From Alphaproteobacteria bacterium (GTDB taxonomy: Bacteria > Pseudomonadota > Alphaproteobacteria > Sphingomonadales > Sphingomonadaceae): DNA of 43,460 nucleotides. A model generated the notes under the pieces. The model ran no database searches. It saw only the letters and a list, made by a program, of their open reading frames with translations, and was not told the origin of the DNA. The stretch covers positions 1 to 43,460 of the forward strand of contig JAUIFP010000021.1 of NCBI GenBank assembly GCA_030430365.1. The letters are read 5' to 3'. Positions 16,694 through 26,096 of this stretch are shown here, in pieces. The stretch's first letter is position 1. Every line of letters starts with the position of its first letter. Position numbers and translations under genes: made by a program.

Positions 16694-19600
16694 ATGGATT
16701 ATCAAGGATCCCGTGAAACGTCCGTTGGGAAGGACACGCAAGGCCTGAGTGAAGACAATGCCGCGGGCCGCGGCGCAGTCTCCGGCCAGATCGTCTATCT
16801 CACGCCTGACGCGAACAACCTTGTCGTTCTCCCGCCGGAAGTATTCCTCGATGATCTTCAGGTCGTCGGGCGGGATCTCGTCATCGTCGCGGATGATGGC
16901 ACGCGCTATGTCATCCAGAACGGTGCAGTGGACGTTCCGCAGCTGGTCGTCGAAGGTGTCGAGGTTCCTCCGCTGAACCTGGCCGCGCTTCTGGTCGGCA
17001 ACGAGCCGGAACCGGCCGCCGGAGCCACGCAGAGTTCGGGCGGCAACTTCGCCGACCCCGCCGGCGACATTCAGGACGCTTACGACCGCGGTGATCTGCT
17101 GCCCTATACCGAGCTCTCCTTTCCCGAGCCCGAAGAGCAGGAAATCTACCAGGGCGTCGATAACGAGCCCGAAGTCATCATCATCACCCAGGACAATCCC
17201 GTTGGCGCGATCGACGCGACGGACTCGGTCGATGAAGACGGTTTGCCCGCACGCGATGGCGAGCCGGAAGGCACGCAGGCTGCCACCGACAGTGAAATCA
17301 CCACCGGCACGATCAGCTATGTCTCGCTCGACGGAACCGATGCCGTCACGATCAACGGCATTGAAGTCGTTAGCGTCGGCCAGGAAATTCCGGGCACTTA
17401 CGGCGTTCTTACGATCACCAGCATTGCGGACGGCACGATCGGCTACAGCTACCGGCTGCTCGACAACACGTCCGGCTCCGGCACTTCCGATGTCTTCGAA
17501 GTCACGGTTGTCGATACGGACGGCGATACGGCCACTGCCACTCTGACGGTCGCAATTGCCGACGACGCGCCCATCGCTCTCGACGATACCGATACGGTCG
17601 ACATCGAAACGGACACGGCGACGGGCAATGTCATTACCGGTGCGGCCACCGTAACCGGCGCCGCAGGCGCTGATACGGTTGGCGCCGACGATGCCTCCAT
17701 TTCCGCCATTTCCGGCGCGGGCGGTTCGGACGACAGCTTCAACGAGTCCGGCTATCTCGAAGTGACGGGCGAGCACGGCACTCTGCTCATCGATGCCGAT
17801 GGCAATTACGAATACACGCCTTTCGAGAATTCCCAGGGCGGCGCTACGGACGAGTTCGAATATACGCTGACGGATGGCGATGGCAGCGAAGCCACGGCCA
17901 CGCTCACCATTACGCTGATCGATCTTCAGCCGGTCGTAGGCGAGAACGGACTGGTCCAGCTTGACGACGACGCTTTGGCTGGCGGCAATCCGGGCGGTAT
18001 CGGTGACGATGCCGACGGCATCAACACCAGCGGAACGCTCTCCGGTTCGGGCGGAAACGGTGCGCTGACTTTCGCGCTGACCGGCGCAACTCTTCCGGCA
18101 GGATTTACCGTTTCGTCGAACAACGGTTCGGTCATGATCATTAGCCAGGGCGGAACCGACGTCCTGCAGGTTTCGATCAATGCGGCGACCGGTGACTACT
18201 CGGTCACTCAGCTCAATCCGATCGATCACCTTGCCGGCAATGACGAGAACAATTTCGATTTCGCTGTCCAGTACAGCGTGACCGATATCGACGGCGATAG
18301 CGCCGATGGCACGCTCGACATCAATGTCGACGATGATACGCCCACCGCCGAAGACGACACGGACAGCCTGGACGAGGGCGGCCCGATCTCGACCGACGGC
18401 AATGTGATCAGCGGCGCGGGCACCGATAGCGGTGCCGCCGGTGCGGACACGGTTGGCGCGGACGGCGCCGAGGTCAGCAATCCGGGCAGCTATGACGGCA
18501 CTTACGGCACCTTGGTCCTGAATGCCGATGGCAGCTACACCTACACGCTGACTGACTTCGGCCAGTCGATGATCGAGACTCTGGGCGACGGCGAAACGCT
18601 GACGGACAGCTTCGATTACACGCTGGTGGACGGCGATGGCGACAGCGATCCGGCGACACTGACGCTGACGCTCAATGGCAGCGACGATGAAGTGACGATC
18701 ACGGGTCTGGAAAGCACCGCACCCGATATCGTGCTCGACGAAGACGATCTGGCGAATGCGGGCGACGATCAGGGCTCCGACCAGAGCGATCCCGTGACGG
18801 TGAATGGTAACTTCGGGGTTACTTCGCCGGACGGCCTGGATCTGGTCCAGGTGAACACGATCAATGTGGTTGTTGGCGGCGTATTCGGCGGTCCGGTCGA
18901 AGTCGCGAATGACGGCATCATCGCAATCAGCATCACGGGCTGGACGCCGACCTATGCGGCGGACGGCACCACGGTAATCAGTGCTACCTTCGAATATAGC
19001 GCAACGTTGCTGGACAACACGCTGGCGCATACGGGCGACTATAACGATGCGATCTTCGACCGGCTGCAGGTGGCAGCATCGGACGAAGACGGTTCGGCCG
19101 ATTTCGAATATCTCTATTACGGCATCGTCGATGACGAACCTACTGCCGAAGACGATACGGACAGCCTGGACGAAGGCGGCCCGATCTCGACCGACGGCAA
19201 TGTGATCAGCGGCGCGGGCACCGATAGCGGTGCCGCCGGTGCGGACACGGTTGGCGCGGACGGGGCCGAGGTTGGCAATCCGGGCAGCTATGACGGCACC
19301 TACGGGACCTTGGTCCTGAATGCCGATGGCAGCTACACCTACACGCTGACTGACTTCGGCCAGTCGATGATCGAGACGCTGGGTGACGGCGAGACGCTGA
19401 CGGACAGCTTCGATTACACACTGGTGGACGGCGACGGAGACAGCGATCCCGCAACGCTGACGCTGACGCTCAATGGCAGCGACGACGAAGTGACGATCAC
19501 CGGTATCAACACCGGTACGCCCGACGTGGTTCTGGACGAAGACGATCTGGCGAATGCGGGCGACGATCAGGGCTCCGATCAGAGCGACCCCGTGACGGTG

Positions 19601-22600
19601 AATGGTAACTTCCAGGTTACGTCGCCGGACGGTCTGGACCTTGTCGAAGTAAGCGGCGTTGGCGTGGTTGCCGGCGGTGTATTCGGCGGCCCGGTCGAGG
19701 TGTTGAACGACGGAGTGATGTCGATCAGCATCACGGGCTGGACGCCGACCTATGCGGCTGACGGCACGACCGTGATCAGCGCGACGTTCGACTTTAGCGC
19801 GACGCTGCTCGACAACACGCTGGCGCATACGGGCGACTACAACGATGCGATCTTCGACCGGCTGCTTGTGGCAGCATCGGACGATGACGGTTCGGCCGAT
19901 TTCGAATATCTCTATTACGGCATCGTCGATGACGAACCCTCCGCCGAAGACGATACGGACAGCATCGCGGCCGGCGAATATGGCCCGGTGACCGGCAATG
20001 TCGTGACCGATGCCGAAGCCAATGGGGACAATGGCGCGGACACGGTGGGTGCCGACGGCTTTGCCTCGATCACCAATCTTGTGAGCGACAACATCCCGGC
20101 GAATAGCGACGCAGATCCGGCTGGCGGATTTGTGGTTCAGGGCGAATATGGTGTCCTGACCGTGCAGGCCAATGGCGATTACAGCTACACCCGCGATCCC
20201 AATACGCGCGGGGGTGTGGAAGATTCCTTCACCTACACCTTCCAGGATGGCGACGGTGACGAGGCATCGGCCACGCTGACGATCAGCATCGGCAACGCAC
20301 CGCCCGAAATTGGCGGTCTGACGCCGAAGGCCGAAGGCGGCGACGTGATCGTGGATGAAGACGATCTCGCCAATGCCGGTGACGACCAAGGCTCGGATCC
20401 GACCAAGGAATCGACCACGCAGGGCGGCACGTTCACGATCACGGCTCCTGATGGCGTCGACGATCTGGTGATCGACGGCCACACGGTGATCGATGGCGGC
20501 GTGTTCACGGCCGAGAGCTGGACGACTGCGCTGGGCAACACGCTGTCGATCACGGGCTACAACACGGCAACGGGCGTAGTGACCTACACCTACACGCTGG
20601 AAGACAATGAAACCCATGCCGACGGGTTGGACGAAAATGCGCTGTTTGAGGATTTCGCGGTCACCTTGACCGACCTCGACGGCCAGTCCGCCAACGATAC
20701 GCTGACGGCGCAGATCGCCGATGACGTGCCTTCGCCGGAAAATGACGTTTTCAACCAGACTGCCGAAAATGCCGACGTAAGCGGCGACGTGTCTCTCAAC
20801 GATGCAAGCGGTGCCGACGGTGCTGCAAGCTTTGCCTTGGTTGGGGCAGTCTCCGGCACCGGCTCGCTGGACTTCAACGATGACGGGACGTTCACCTACA
20901 CGCCCGGCGCCGGCGAAACCGGACAGGTCACTTTCCAGTACAGCATTACGGACGACGACAATGACGTGCGCAATGCGAATGTCACGATCAACCTGGTGGC
21001 GGATTCCGCCCCGGTCGCTGCCGACGTCAACGCCTATCTCGATGATGACGGGCTGCCCGCGGGCAATGCGGACAGCACCGCAGGCGATGACGATGCCAAT
21101 GCCGGCGAGACCGGTTCGGGCACAAGCAGCGAAGCCATCTGGACCGGCACGCTTGGTGTCACCAATGCTCCGGCGGATACGCCGCTGACCTATACGCTCC
21201 TGCTTCCGGCCGATGGAACGATCGGCACGGAAAACGTGACCTATTCGCTCAATGCAGGTGCGACACTGCTGACGGCGACCGTCGACGGCGGGGACCGTGA
21301 CGGCATGACGCTGTTCACCGTGGAGATCACGGATCAGGCGAGCGGTGCTTACACCGTCACCCTGATCAATGCGGTCATGCATCCCTACACGACGGACACG
21401 GAAAACAACGTAACGGCTGCGATCTCCTACCAGGTGGCAGACAGTGATCCCACGCCCGACACCGATACCGGCACGATCACCATCAATTTCGATGATGACA
21501 TGCCCAGCGTCTTCACGCCCGAAGATGCGAGCGTGCAGAACGCTGCGGGCGATCCGGTGGTGTTCCAGCTCGATAGTGCGCCGGGTGACGGCAATATCCT
21601 GAACAACTTCGGTGCCGATGGGCCGGGCACAGTGCGCTTCCCGTCCAGCATCGACGGCACGGATAGTGGCCTGACGTCAGGCGGTCAGCCGATCATCTAC
21701 GAGCTCGGCCCGGATGGCGAAACGCTGTACGGCAAGGTCGGCGGCACAGTGATCTTCACCGTGGAAATCGATGCGGAAAACTCGACCTATTCGGTCGATA
21801 TGGATGGCAAGGTCGATGCGGTCACGAATATCGAATTCAACCCGGACGACTACGATCTGATCGGCGGAGCCAAGGGCTGGTTCGGTATCGGGCAGGATGG
21901 AGACAATGACAGCTCCGACCTGCTGATTACGCCCGGCGATGGCGAGCGCGTCAATACGAGCGAAATTCTCGGCGGCGTAGGCGATCAGAACGCAACGGGA
22001 CCGGGCGAGTTCTTCCGGATCGATTATGTGACCGATCTGGCCGGTTCGCCGCCTAACACCTATGACCTTGGCGCCGAGAACGGCCATTCCTTCGACGGCC
22101 ATTACACGACCCAGGGCGCGACCATCAATTTCCGTCAGAGCGGGGGGACGACGCTGAAGTTCACCGCGTCGGACGATGCGGATGGCGATAACATCGTTGG
22201 CGATGGCGCGATCGATACGATCACCGGCATCACGCTCAGCTACAATGGTGTGACGAGCACGCTCCTGACGCCGACCGGCGCACCGCAGATGGTGACGCTC
22301 GATGGGCATCAATTCACCTATTACATGGATGCCGACGGCCAGTCGGTGATCGTGGAAGGTATTGCCGGCGCTTCGGGCAATAGTGGCGGCGCCGAGACGC
22401 AAGTCGCGATCTTCACTGCCGACGGCTATAACAGCCTTCTGGTCACCCATGAAGGCGGCGAGTCTGTCAAGTTCTCGGGCTTTGGCGCTGCTGTGCCGAC
22501 GCAGGAACCGGTTGATTTCAGCATTCCGACCGAAATCGTCGATGCTGACGGCGACACCGTCGCGGGCCAAGATATCGACATTACACTTACGCCTTCGGTC

Positions 22601-25345
22601 GAACCGCTGTTCCTGGTGGGTTCGAGCGAGGACGACGCGAATGGCGAGACTGAGAACCACATCGTCGGCAAGCCCGGCGGACCTTACGAAGGCGATATCA
22701 CCGGTGACACCGGCGACGATGTGATTGTCGGCGATCCTGGCGCTGTGACCATCTCTGCCGGTCAAACGGCCAATGTGGTGCTTGCACTCGATACTTCGGG
22801 CAGCATGGACGGCCAGATCTCCTTCGACGGAGGCGTCACCGATCGCCTGCAGGCGATGAAGGACGGCACCAATGCGCTGATCGACAGCCTGGCTTCGTCC
22901 GGCGCGGAGGATGTGCGCATCACGCTGATCCCGTTCAGCACGAATGCAACCAATCTCGGCACCTTCGATCTGATCGTGGACGGCGTGGTCAACACGGCGG
23001 CTGTCGATGCTGCAAAGGCAGCGATCAACAGCTTCGATCATGATGGCTGGACCAACTACGAAGCGGCCATCCAGGCCACTGAGGACTGGATCACAGGCGG
23101 CAATGGCATCGCCGGCGCCGACATCAACAAGGTGGTGTTCGTTTCGGACGGTTCGCCGACTGCGTCGATCAACAACTCCGGCGGCGTCGTCACGGACAAC
23201 AATTCTTCGCGGAACATGAGTGAGCTTCTCGGGACGTATAATCCCGGCGGAACTTCCAATGACGATTTCGTCAACGACGTCCAGGCAGTGCTGAACACTG
23301 GCTATACGATCAACGCGATCGGCATCAATGTCGGCGCCACTGCGATCGGTTATCTGAGCGATGTCGAAGACGGTATCGCAGGTGGCGGCGACGGCAGCGC
23401 CCAGAACGTTACGACTGCCGAGCAGCTGGCCGAAACGCTGGCCGTGCTGGGTGAATCGACTGAACTGGCCGATGCCGGCGACGACACGATTGTGGGCGGT
23501 GACGGCAACGAGCTGATCTTCGGCGACGTGCTCTTCACCGACGATCTGGCGAACGACGTGAATCCCGGTGTCAATCTGCCCGACGGTTCGGGTTGGGCGG
23601 TATTCCAGGCCCTGGAAAACCGCGCCGACGCGGAGAACACGGATCCGGCCGGCGACGGTGCCGATTGGACCCGGGCTGATACGGTTGCCTACATCAAGGC
23701 GAATGCTGCCACGCTGGCGACCGAAAGCGGCCGTGCCGGCGGCAACGATACGATCAATGCCGGTGCCGGCAACGACACGATCTTTGGCCAGGAAGGCAAT
23801 GACGTCATCACCGGCGGTGCCGGGTTCGACACCATTTCCGGCGGTTCGGGTTCGGACACTTTCGTGTTCGATGCCGATGCCCTGTCCGATGGCAGCTTCG
23901 ATACGATCACCGACTACACGGCCGGTGAAGTCATCGATCTGACCGCGATCCTGCCGGACTTCGCCCTGGGCGATCTTGCCGACTACGTTCAGTATGACGA
24001 CGTTTCCGGTGAGCTCTTCGTCGACCTCGACGGCGGAGCCGGTGGCGAGAACTGGGTGAAGATTGCCGAGCTTGAAAATTCAGGTTCGCCCTATGGCGGG
24101 GACGTTACCGTCCGCGCCTCCATTGGCGGGTCCGACAGCAATGTGATCTCTCCGGCGGTACCGCCCATCGTGCTCGACCTCGATGGCGACGGTGTCGAAT
24201 TCGTCGGAACCGATGCCGGCGTCACCTACGATTACGGCAATGGCCTGGTGGCGACTGCCTGGGCCGGAGCGGATGATGGCATCCTGGCCATCGACGCCAA
24301 TGGCGACGGCAAGGTCACCGATGCTTCCGAGTTCGTCTTCGGCGGCAACGGATTGTCCGACCTTCAGGGTCTGGCTGCCAATTTCGACAGCAATGGCGAC
24401 GGTGTGCTTGATGCTTCGGACGATGCCTTTGCCCAGTTCGGTGTTTGGCAGGATGCCAATCAGGATGGGGTCGCCGATGCCGGCGAATTCCAGACGCTGA
24501 GCGATCTGGGGATCACCTCGATTGGCCTGACATCCGACGGCAATGCCTATTCGGCAGCTGACGGCGATGTGGAGGTTCTGGGAACCGCGACCTATACCCG
24601 GGCCGACGGAACCACCGGCGAAGCGGCCGATGCCATCTTCAGCACCAAGGCTGTGGCGCGCGAAACGGAAATCGCCCTTGCGGCGGCTTTCGGCGGCGTT
24701 CTGACCACGGCGCCGCAGGATGGCCTGCAGTTCCTGATGCTGGACGGTGAAGGCAATGCCCAAACCGAAGAGCGTTGGACTTCGGAAGAGACTTCCTACT
24801 CCGTCCTCTCCGAGAGCGAGACGCAGGAAGAAAGCCGTTCGACTGCCGAATATGAAAGCCGTGAGGTTTCCGAAAGCGAAACCGCGCAAGAGAGCGACTT
24901 CCATTCGGATGAGAGCGAAACGCAGGACAGCGCATCACTCGACTCTATGGCGGCTCAGGACGATGGTTCGGACTTCGACACCGGTGACCAGACGGACGGC
25001 GGCGATACCGAACAGTTCCTGGCTTTCGACGCTTCCAGCGAGGACGCAGCAATGATGGATGCATTGCTGAGCCTTGGTGAAGGCGAGGGCGAAGAAGCCA
25101 ATGCGCAGACCGACCAGACTGTAACCAAGGAAGCACTCGACGAGGTCGCGGAAGGCGAACAAGTCGATCAAATCCTTGACCAACTCGTCGGAGAAGAGCA
25201 ACCGCACGCTGAGGCCGCCCCAAATAGCGACACCGAAGCGCTTTTGGGAACACAGTTGACTGACGATTCACTACATTTCAACACGTTCGATGCCAATGCT
25301 CAGGCGGACGACGATGCAAGTTTGGCCGCAGCAGTTGCTGCGTAA
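16694..25345 (+). CDS. Giant type I-secreted LapA-like RTX adhesin
   Basis: A 2883-residue, acidic, Thr/Asp/Gly-rich surface adhesin. ATG 16694 has GGAAAG upstream; the longer frame lacks adhesin-like sequence. Order: N-terminal retention-type module (GQIVYLTPD, then VVGRDLVIVADDGTRYVI) with P107-A-A-G110, a LapG-type cleavage motif; then VCBS/cadherin-like repeats (residues ~150-2000) including two near-identical 266-residue units; a VWA domain with complete MIDAS (D2033-TSGS, WTNYEA, VFVSDGS); RTX nonapeptides (GGNDTINAGAGNDTIFGQEG, ~2349-2390) with SDTFVFD; three EF-hand-like loops (DANGDGKVTDASEF ~2534, DSNGDGVLDASDD, DANQDGVADAGEF); and a Ser/Glu/Asp-rich tail ending AAAVAA. In Lap systems the N-module jams in the TolC pore and holds the adhesin on the cell until LapG cuts it. 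It heads the secretion operon. Confidence 0.92.
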   Translation: MDYQGSRETSVGKDTQGLSEDNAAGRGAVSGQIVYLTPDANNLVVLPPEVFLDDLQVVGRDLVIVADDGTRYVIQNGAVDVPQLVVEGVEVPPLNLAALLVGNEPEPAAGATQSSGGNFADPAGDIQDAYDRGDLLPYTELSFPEPEEQEIYQGVDNEPEVIIITQDNPVGAIDATDSVDEDGLPARDGEPEGTQAATDSEITTGTISYVSLDGTDAVTINGIEVVSVGQEIPGTYGVLTITSIADGTIGYSYRLLDNTSGSGTSDVFEVTVVDTDGDTATATLTVAIADDAPIALDDTDTVDIETDTATGNVITGAATVTGAAGADTVGADDASISAISGAGGSDDSFNESGYLEVTGEHGTLLIDADGNYEYTPFENSQGGATDEFEYTLTDGDGSEATATLTITLIDLQPVVGENGLVQLDDDALAGGNPGGIGDDADGINTSGTLSGSGGNGALTFALTGATLPAGFTVSSNNGSVMIISQGGTDVLQVSINAATGDYSVTQLNPIDHLAGNDENNFDFAVQYSVTDIDGDSADGTLDINVDDDTPTAEDDTDSLDEGGPISTDGNVISGAGTDSGAAGADTVGADGAEVSNPGSYDGTYGTLVLNADGSYTYTLTDFGQSMIETLGDGETLTDSFDYTLVDGDGDSDPATLTLTLNGSDDEVTITGLESTAPDIVLDEDDLANAGDDQGSDQSDPVTVNGNFGVTSPDGLDLVQVNTINVVVGGVFGGPVEVANDGIIAISITGWTPTYAADGTTVISATFEYSATLLDNTLAHTGDYNDAIFDRLQVAASDEDGSADFEYLYYGIVDDEPTAEDDTDSLDEGGPISTDGNVISGAGTDSGAAGADTVGADGAEVGNPGSYDGTYGTLVLNADGSYTYTLTDFGQSMIETLGDGETLTDSFDYTLVDGDGDSDPATLTLTLNGSDDEVTITGINTGTPDVVLDEDDLANAGDDQGSDQSDPVTVNGNFQVTSPDGLDLVEVSGVGVVAGGVFGGPVEVLNDGVMSISITGWTPTYAADGTTVISATFDFSATLLDNTLAHTGDYNDAIFDRLLVAASDDDGSADFEYLYYGIVDDEPSAEDDTDSIAAGEYGPVTGNVVTDAEANGDNGADTVGADGFASITNLVSDNIPANSDADPAGGFVVQGEYGVLTVQANGDYSYTRDPNTRGGVEDSFTYTFQDGDGDEASATLTISIGNAPPEIGGLTPKAEGGDVIVDEDDLANAGDDQGSDPTKESTTQGGTFTITAPDGVDDLVIDGHTVIDGGVFTAESWTTALGNTLSITGYNTATGVVTYTYTLEDNETHADGLDENALFEDFAVTLTDLDGQSANDTLTAQIADDVPSPENDVFNQTAENADVSGDVSLNDASGADGAASFALVGAVSGTGSLDFNDDGTFTYTPGAGETGQVTFQYSITDDDNDVRNANVTINLVADSAPVAADVNAYLDDDGLPAGNADSTAGDDDANAGETGSGTSSEAIWTGTLGVTNAPADTPLTYTLLLPADGTIGTENVTYSLNAGATLLTATVDGGDRDGMTLFTVEITDQASGAYTVTLINAVMHPYTTDTENNVTAAISYQVADSDPTPDTDTGTITINFDDDMPSVFTPEDASVQNAAGDPVVFQLDSAPGDGNILNNFGADGPGTVRFPSSIDGTDSGLTSGGQPIIYELGPDGETLYGKVGGTVIFTVEIDAENSTYSVDMDGKVDAVTNIEFNPDDYDLIGGAKGWFGIGQDGDNDSSDLLITPGDGERVNTSEILGGVGDQNATGPGEFFRIDYVTDLAGSPPNTYDLGAENGHSFDGHYTTQGATINFRQSGGTTLKFTASDDADGDNIVGDGAIDTITGITLSYNGVTSTLLTPTGAPQMVTLDGHQFTYYMDADGQSVIVEGIAGASGNSGGAETQVAIFTADGYNSLLVTHEGGESVKFSGFGAAVPTQEPVDFSIPTEIVDADGDTVAGQDIDITLTPSVEPLFLVGSSEDDANGETENHIVGKPGGPYEGDITGDTGDDVIVGDPGAVTISAGQTANVVLALDTSGSMDGQISFDGGVTDRLQAMKDGTNALIDSLASSGAEDVRITLIPFSTNATNLGTFDLIVDGVVNTAAVDAAKAAINSFDHDGWTNYEAAIQATEDWITGGNGIAGADINKVVFVSDGSPTASINNSGGVVTDNNSSRNMSELLGTYNPGGTSNDDFVNDVQAVLNTGYTINAIGINVGATAIGYLSDVEDGIAGGGDGSAQNVTTAEQLAETLAVLGESTELADAGDDTIVGGDGNELIFGDVLFTDDLANDVNPGVNLPDGSGWAVFQALENRADAENTDPAGDGADWTRADTVAYIKANAATLATESGRAGGNDTINAGAGNDTIFGQEGNDVITGGAGFDTISGGSGSDTFVFDADALSDGSFDTITDYTAGEVIDLTAILPDFALGDLADYVQYDDVSGELFVDLDGGAGGENWVKIAELENSGSPYGGDVTVRASIGGSDSNVISPAVPPIVLDLDGDGVEFVGTDAGVTYDYGNGLVATAWAGADDGILAIDANGDGKVTDASEFVFGGNGLSDLQGLAANFDSNGDGVLDASDDAFAQFGVWQDANQDGVADAGEFQTLSDLGITSIGLTSDGNAYSAADGDVEVLGTATYTRADGTTGEAADAIFSTKAVARETEIALAAAFGGVLTTAPQDGLQFLMLDGEGNAQTEERWTSEETSYSVLSESETQEESRSTAEYESREVSESETAQESDFHSDESETQDSASLDSMAAQDDGSDFDTGDQTDGGDTEQFLAFDASSEDAAMMDALLSLGEGEGEEANAQTDQTVTKEALDEVAEGEQVDQILDQLVGEEQPHAEAAPNSDTEALLGTQLTDDSLHFNTFDANAQADDDASLAAAVAA
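18329..19924 (+). repeat. Two tandem 798-bp repeats inside the adhesin gene
   Basis: Copy 1 is 18329-19126 and copy 2 is 19127-19924, each exactly 266 codons, in frame. Both begin around AEDDTDSLDEGGPISTDGNV and end with DGSADFEYLYYGI. By eye about nine in ten residues are identical, with changes clustered in the second half. A third unit starts at 19925 with the same opening residues (VDDEPSAEDDTDS) but then diverges. This is a recent in-frame duplication prone to length variation. Confidence 0.93.
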
Positions 25346-25373
25346 GAGAGAAGTTGAGGCAAAGGGGAGCTCA

Positions 25374-26081
25374 ATGATGCACCTGTCGAAATGGAAGCTG
25401 CGCATTGCGGTGGCGGGTGCCGTCATGGCTGCGCCGCACACGGCAATGGCCCAGGACCTGCTCGATCTCGATGACGGTTCGCTGCGCAGCGAATTGCAGA
25501 CTCGTTACGATGCAGGGCTTGAGGCCACGCTGGATCCGGCAATCTACGCCGCGAACGATCCGCGCTATATCTGGGCTTCGGAAACGAAGGTTCAGTGCGC
25601 GATCGCTATCGGCTTCATGAAGTCTTCCACGCGCGATCCGGTGAGCATCGGCAAGTGCCAGGATGCTTATCTGCGCATGCAGGAACCGCCGGCTCCGCCG
25701 CCGCCTCCGCCGCCGCCTCCCGCACCGGAGCAGCCGGCATTCTGCAGCGAGAAGCTGGCAGGCATCGTGTTCTTCGAATTCGATTCCGCGGTACCGCCGC
25801 AAAGCGCGACCCAGACGGTCGACGCCATCGCCAGCAATTATCGCACCTGCGGTTGGCAGACTCTTACGGTGACCGGCCACGCCGACCGTTCGGGCAGCGA
25901 CACCTACAACGAAGCGCTTTCGGTGCGCCGTGCGGACTCGGTTGCAAGCCTGCTTAGCGCCCGCGGCGTTGTCAGCGGAAATATGGCGGTCGAAGCGAAG
26001 GGCGAGACAGAGCCCCGCGTGCCGACGGCGGATGGCGAACGCAATCCGCAGAACCGCCGTGTCGAAATCACGGTCGATTAA
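25374..26081 (+). CDS. OmpA-family protein with poly-Pro linker in the adhesin operon
   Basis: A 235-residue exported protein. ATG 25374 follows AAGGGGAG and opens a signal peptide (LRIAVAGAVMAAPHTAMA). Residues ~27-105 are a small domain of unknown family with three Cys in the mature protein before the linker or just after it, followed by a proline run at ~103-115 and an OmpA-like peptidoglycan-binding domain (VFFEFDSAVPPQSA, VTGHADRSGSDTYNEALSVR, then RNPQNRRVEITV). It starts 28 bases after the adhesin stop. It probably lies at the peptidoglycan, perhaps anchoring the exporter or channel. That role is inference; classical Lap operons lack such a gene. Confidence 0.88.
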   Translation: MMHLSKWKLRIAVAGAVMAAPHTAMAQDLLDLDDGSLRSELQTRYDAGLEATLDPAIYAANDPRYIWASETKVQCAIAIGFMKSSTRDPVSIGKCQDAYLRMQEPPAPPPPPPPPPAPEQPAFCSEKLAGIVFFEFDSAVPPQSATQTVDAIASNYRTCGWQTLTVTGHADRSGSDTYNEALSVRRADSVASLLSARGVVSGNMAVEAKGETEPRVPTADGERNPQNRRVEITVD

Positions 26082-26096
26082 AGAGAGGAGCAGATC

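Noticed and set aside
16628-21382. Open frame of 1584 codons on the minus strand opposite the adhesin
   Set aside because: It mirrors the repetitive, codon-biased adhesin gene. Its translation is repetitive and domain-free, and the plus-strand protein explains the region fully.
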